The notes under the pieces were generated by a model, which did no database searches, was not told the DNA's origin, and was given only the letters and a program-made list of their open reading frames with translations. Of a stretch of DNA of 5,320 nucleotides, positions 4,900 through 5,320 are shown piece by piece. A program made the translations under genes and the position numbers. This DNA comes from Humisphaera sp. (GTDB lineage Bacteria; Planctomycetota; Phycisphaerae; Tepidisphaerales; Tepidisphaeraceae), in NCBI GenBank assembly GCA_025351525.1, contig JANXVV010000133.1:1-5320 (forward strand). Reading direction: 5' to 3'. Numbering within the stretch: the stretch's first letter is position 1; each line of letters opens with the position of its first letter.

Positions 4900-5016
4900 A
4901 TGACTGCATCCCTCGCAAAAGCTTTCGCCAAAGCGTTCCGTCTCCCGGAGGCCGCACAGGAGCAGTTGGCCGCGCAGGTGCTCAAGGACGTTCGCGGCGA
5001 GTTGAGGACAGGATAA
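4900..5016 (+). pseudogene. Antitoxin-like small protein gene truncated by the IS
   Basis: From the ATG at 4900 the frame encodes 38 residues, MTASLAKAFAKAFRLPEAAQ then EQLAAQVLKDVRGELRTG. The LPEAAQEQLAAQVLKD..GELR pattern resembles the N-terminus of small (about 75-90 residue) antitoxin-like proteins in which ELR/ERR is followed by W and an acidic stretch, often upstream of a RelE/ParE-type toxin gene. Here the frame ends at TAA (5014-5016), where the last two bases are the first two of the IS repeat at 5015. The C-terminal half, and any toxin gene, should lie beyond the IS to the right of the window. A longer in-frame start at 4759 lacks a ribosome site and gives an unconvincing extension. 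The family assignment rests on a short pattern and is moderate. Confidence 0.6.
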
Positions 5017-5045
5017 GGGGTCGCTTCGGCTCAGTCTCAACCCTC
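5015..5045 (-). repeat. Terminal inverted repeat of the right IS (transposase-stop end)
   Basis: The plus strand begins AAGGGGTCGCTTCGGCTCAG and ends ACCCTC. It is the inverted counterpart of 329-359 (27 of 31 positions) and lies six bases beyond the transposase stop codon. Confidence 0.85.
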
Positions 5046-5051
5046 ACCGAA

Positions 5052-5320
5052 TCACTCTCCCGGCATGAGATGGTGAGTGATCGCCCGGAGCAACATTTCC
5101 TGCTTGCGGCGAGCCGTGAGGATCGAGCGGAGGGACTCGCCGAGATTTCGTTTCATCATGCTGTTGATCGTCTCGCTCCGGGCGCGCTGGCCGTAGACTC
5201 CTTTGTCGGCCTTTCGGGCGAAGCGGTTTTTCATCAGGCGTCGGAAGCGCCCGGTCGGGGGCTTGGCGGACGGCCGGCCGATCCTGGCCGGGATCACCGA
5301 GCGTACCTTCAGATGCAGCC
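5052..5320 (-). CDS. Transposase C-terminal fragment (IS4/IS5-like, DDE), N-terminus beyond the window
   Basis: The minus-strand frame is open from the window edge to a TGA at 5054-5052, giving 88 residues. It begins LHLKVRSVIPARIGRPS and contains YGQRARSETINSMMK, an exact Y-(2)-R-(3)-E-(6)-K signature. The third catalytic acid of the DDE triad is the Glu encoded at 5174-5172. The basic segment PPTGRFRRLMKNRFARK just before it and the tail RKQEMLLRAITHHLM are typical of the same planctomycete family as the left fragment. The gene enters from the right without an initiator. An internal GTG at 5297 should not be taken as the true start. Nothing in the visible part is broken, so this copy may be intact. 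Confidence 0.85.
   Translation of the reverse strand, partial: LHLKVRSVIPARIGRPSAKPPTGRFRRLMKNRFARKADKGVYGQRARSETINSMMKRNLGESLRSILTARRKQEMLLRAITHHLMPGE

Larger units (their letters stand above)
5015..5320 (-). mobile_element. Insertion sequence, 3' part, runs off the right edge
   Basis: This end of a second IS copy contains the transposase C-terminus and its terminal repeat. It has the same orientation as the copy at 1-359. Its border at 5015 interrupts the antitoxin-like gene, so the insertion came after that gene was in place. Confidence 0.82.

Noticed and set aside
4579..5040. 153-codon minus-strand frame
   Set aside because: It spans the IS terminus, the antitoxin-like remnant and the GH26 3' end in antisense, with no coherent domain.

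Overview
The window looks like an accessory stretch of a moderately GC-rich bacterial chromosome, probably a planctomycete (Planctomycetota). The basis is the style of the two flanking DDE transposases, a remnant of a REP-associated (Y1) transposase, a secreted GH26-type glycoside hydrolase and a short 'LPEAAQEQLAAQVL' antitoxin-like protein, a combination I associate with that phylum. No marker gene is present, so the assignment is inference.

Layout. Both ends are parts of the same kind of insertion sequence, both with the transposase on the minus strand. The left edge (1-359) holds the transposase N-terminus and its terminal inverted repeat (329-359). The right edge (5015-5320) holds the transposase C-terminus, with a perfect Y-(2)-R-(3)-E-(6)-K signature, and the opposite terminal repeat (5015-5045). 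The two repeats match at 27 of 31 positions in inverted orientation. About 4.65 kb lies between them. Its right border cuts a small antitoxin-like gene (4900-5016), whose stop codon is completed by the first bases of the IS.

Inside, 360-840 has no convincing gene but carries several inverted repeats. Next come two translationally coupled plus-strand genes: a ParA/Soj-type ATPase (841-1758) and a 167-residue partner (1755-2258) with a helical N-terminal half and a C-terminal segment resembling a SAP/Rho-N-type nucleic-acid-binding motif. They overlap by ATGA and are visibly lower in GC than the GH26 gene. I read them as an uncharacterised ParA plus DNA-binding-partner module, the most interesting coding content here. 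The 620-base convergent gap (2259-2878) holds a decayed, frameshifted RAYT N-terminus, a possible bidirectional terminator hairpin, a long imperfect inverted repeat, and an eight-copy array of an 8-bp GC-rich unit.

A DinB-superfamily protein (3364-2879, minus) and a secreted GH26-like glycoside hydrolase (3635-4696, plus) are divergently arranged. The 270 bases between them contain a nested hairpin and four perfect copies of TTCTGGT. After the GH26 gene comes a short gap, then a promoter that would give a leaderless transcript for the truncated antitoxin-like gene. Apart from the ParA pair the genes do not form an obvious pathway; the region reads as a mosaic of separate cargo shaped by transposition.
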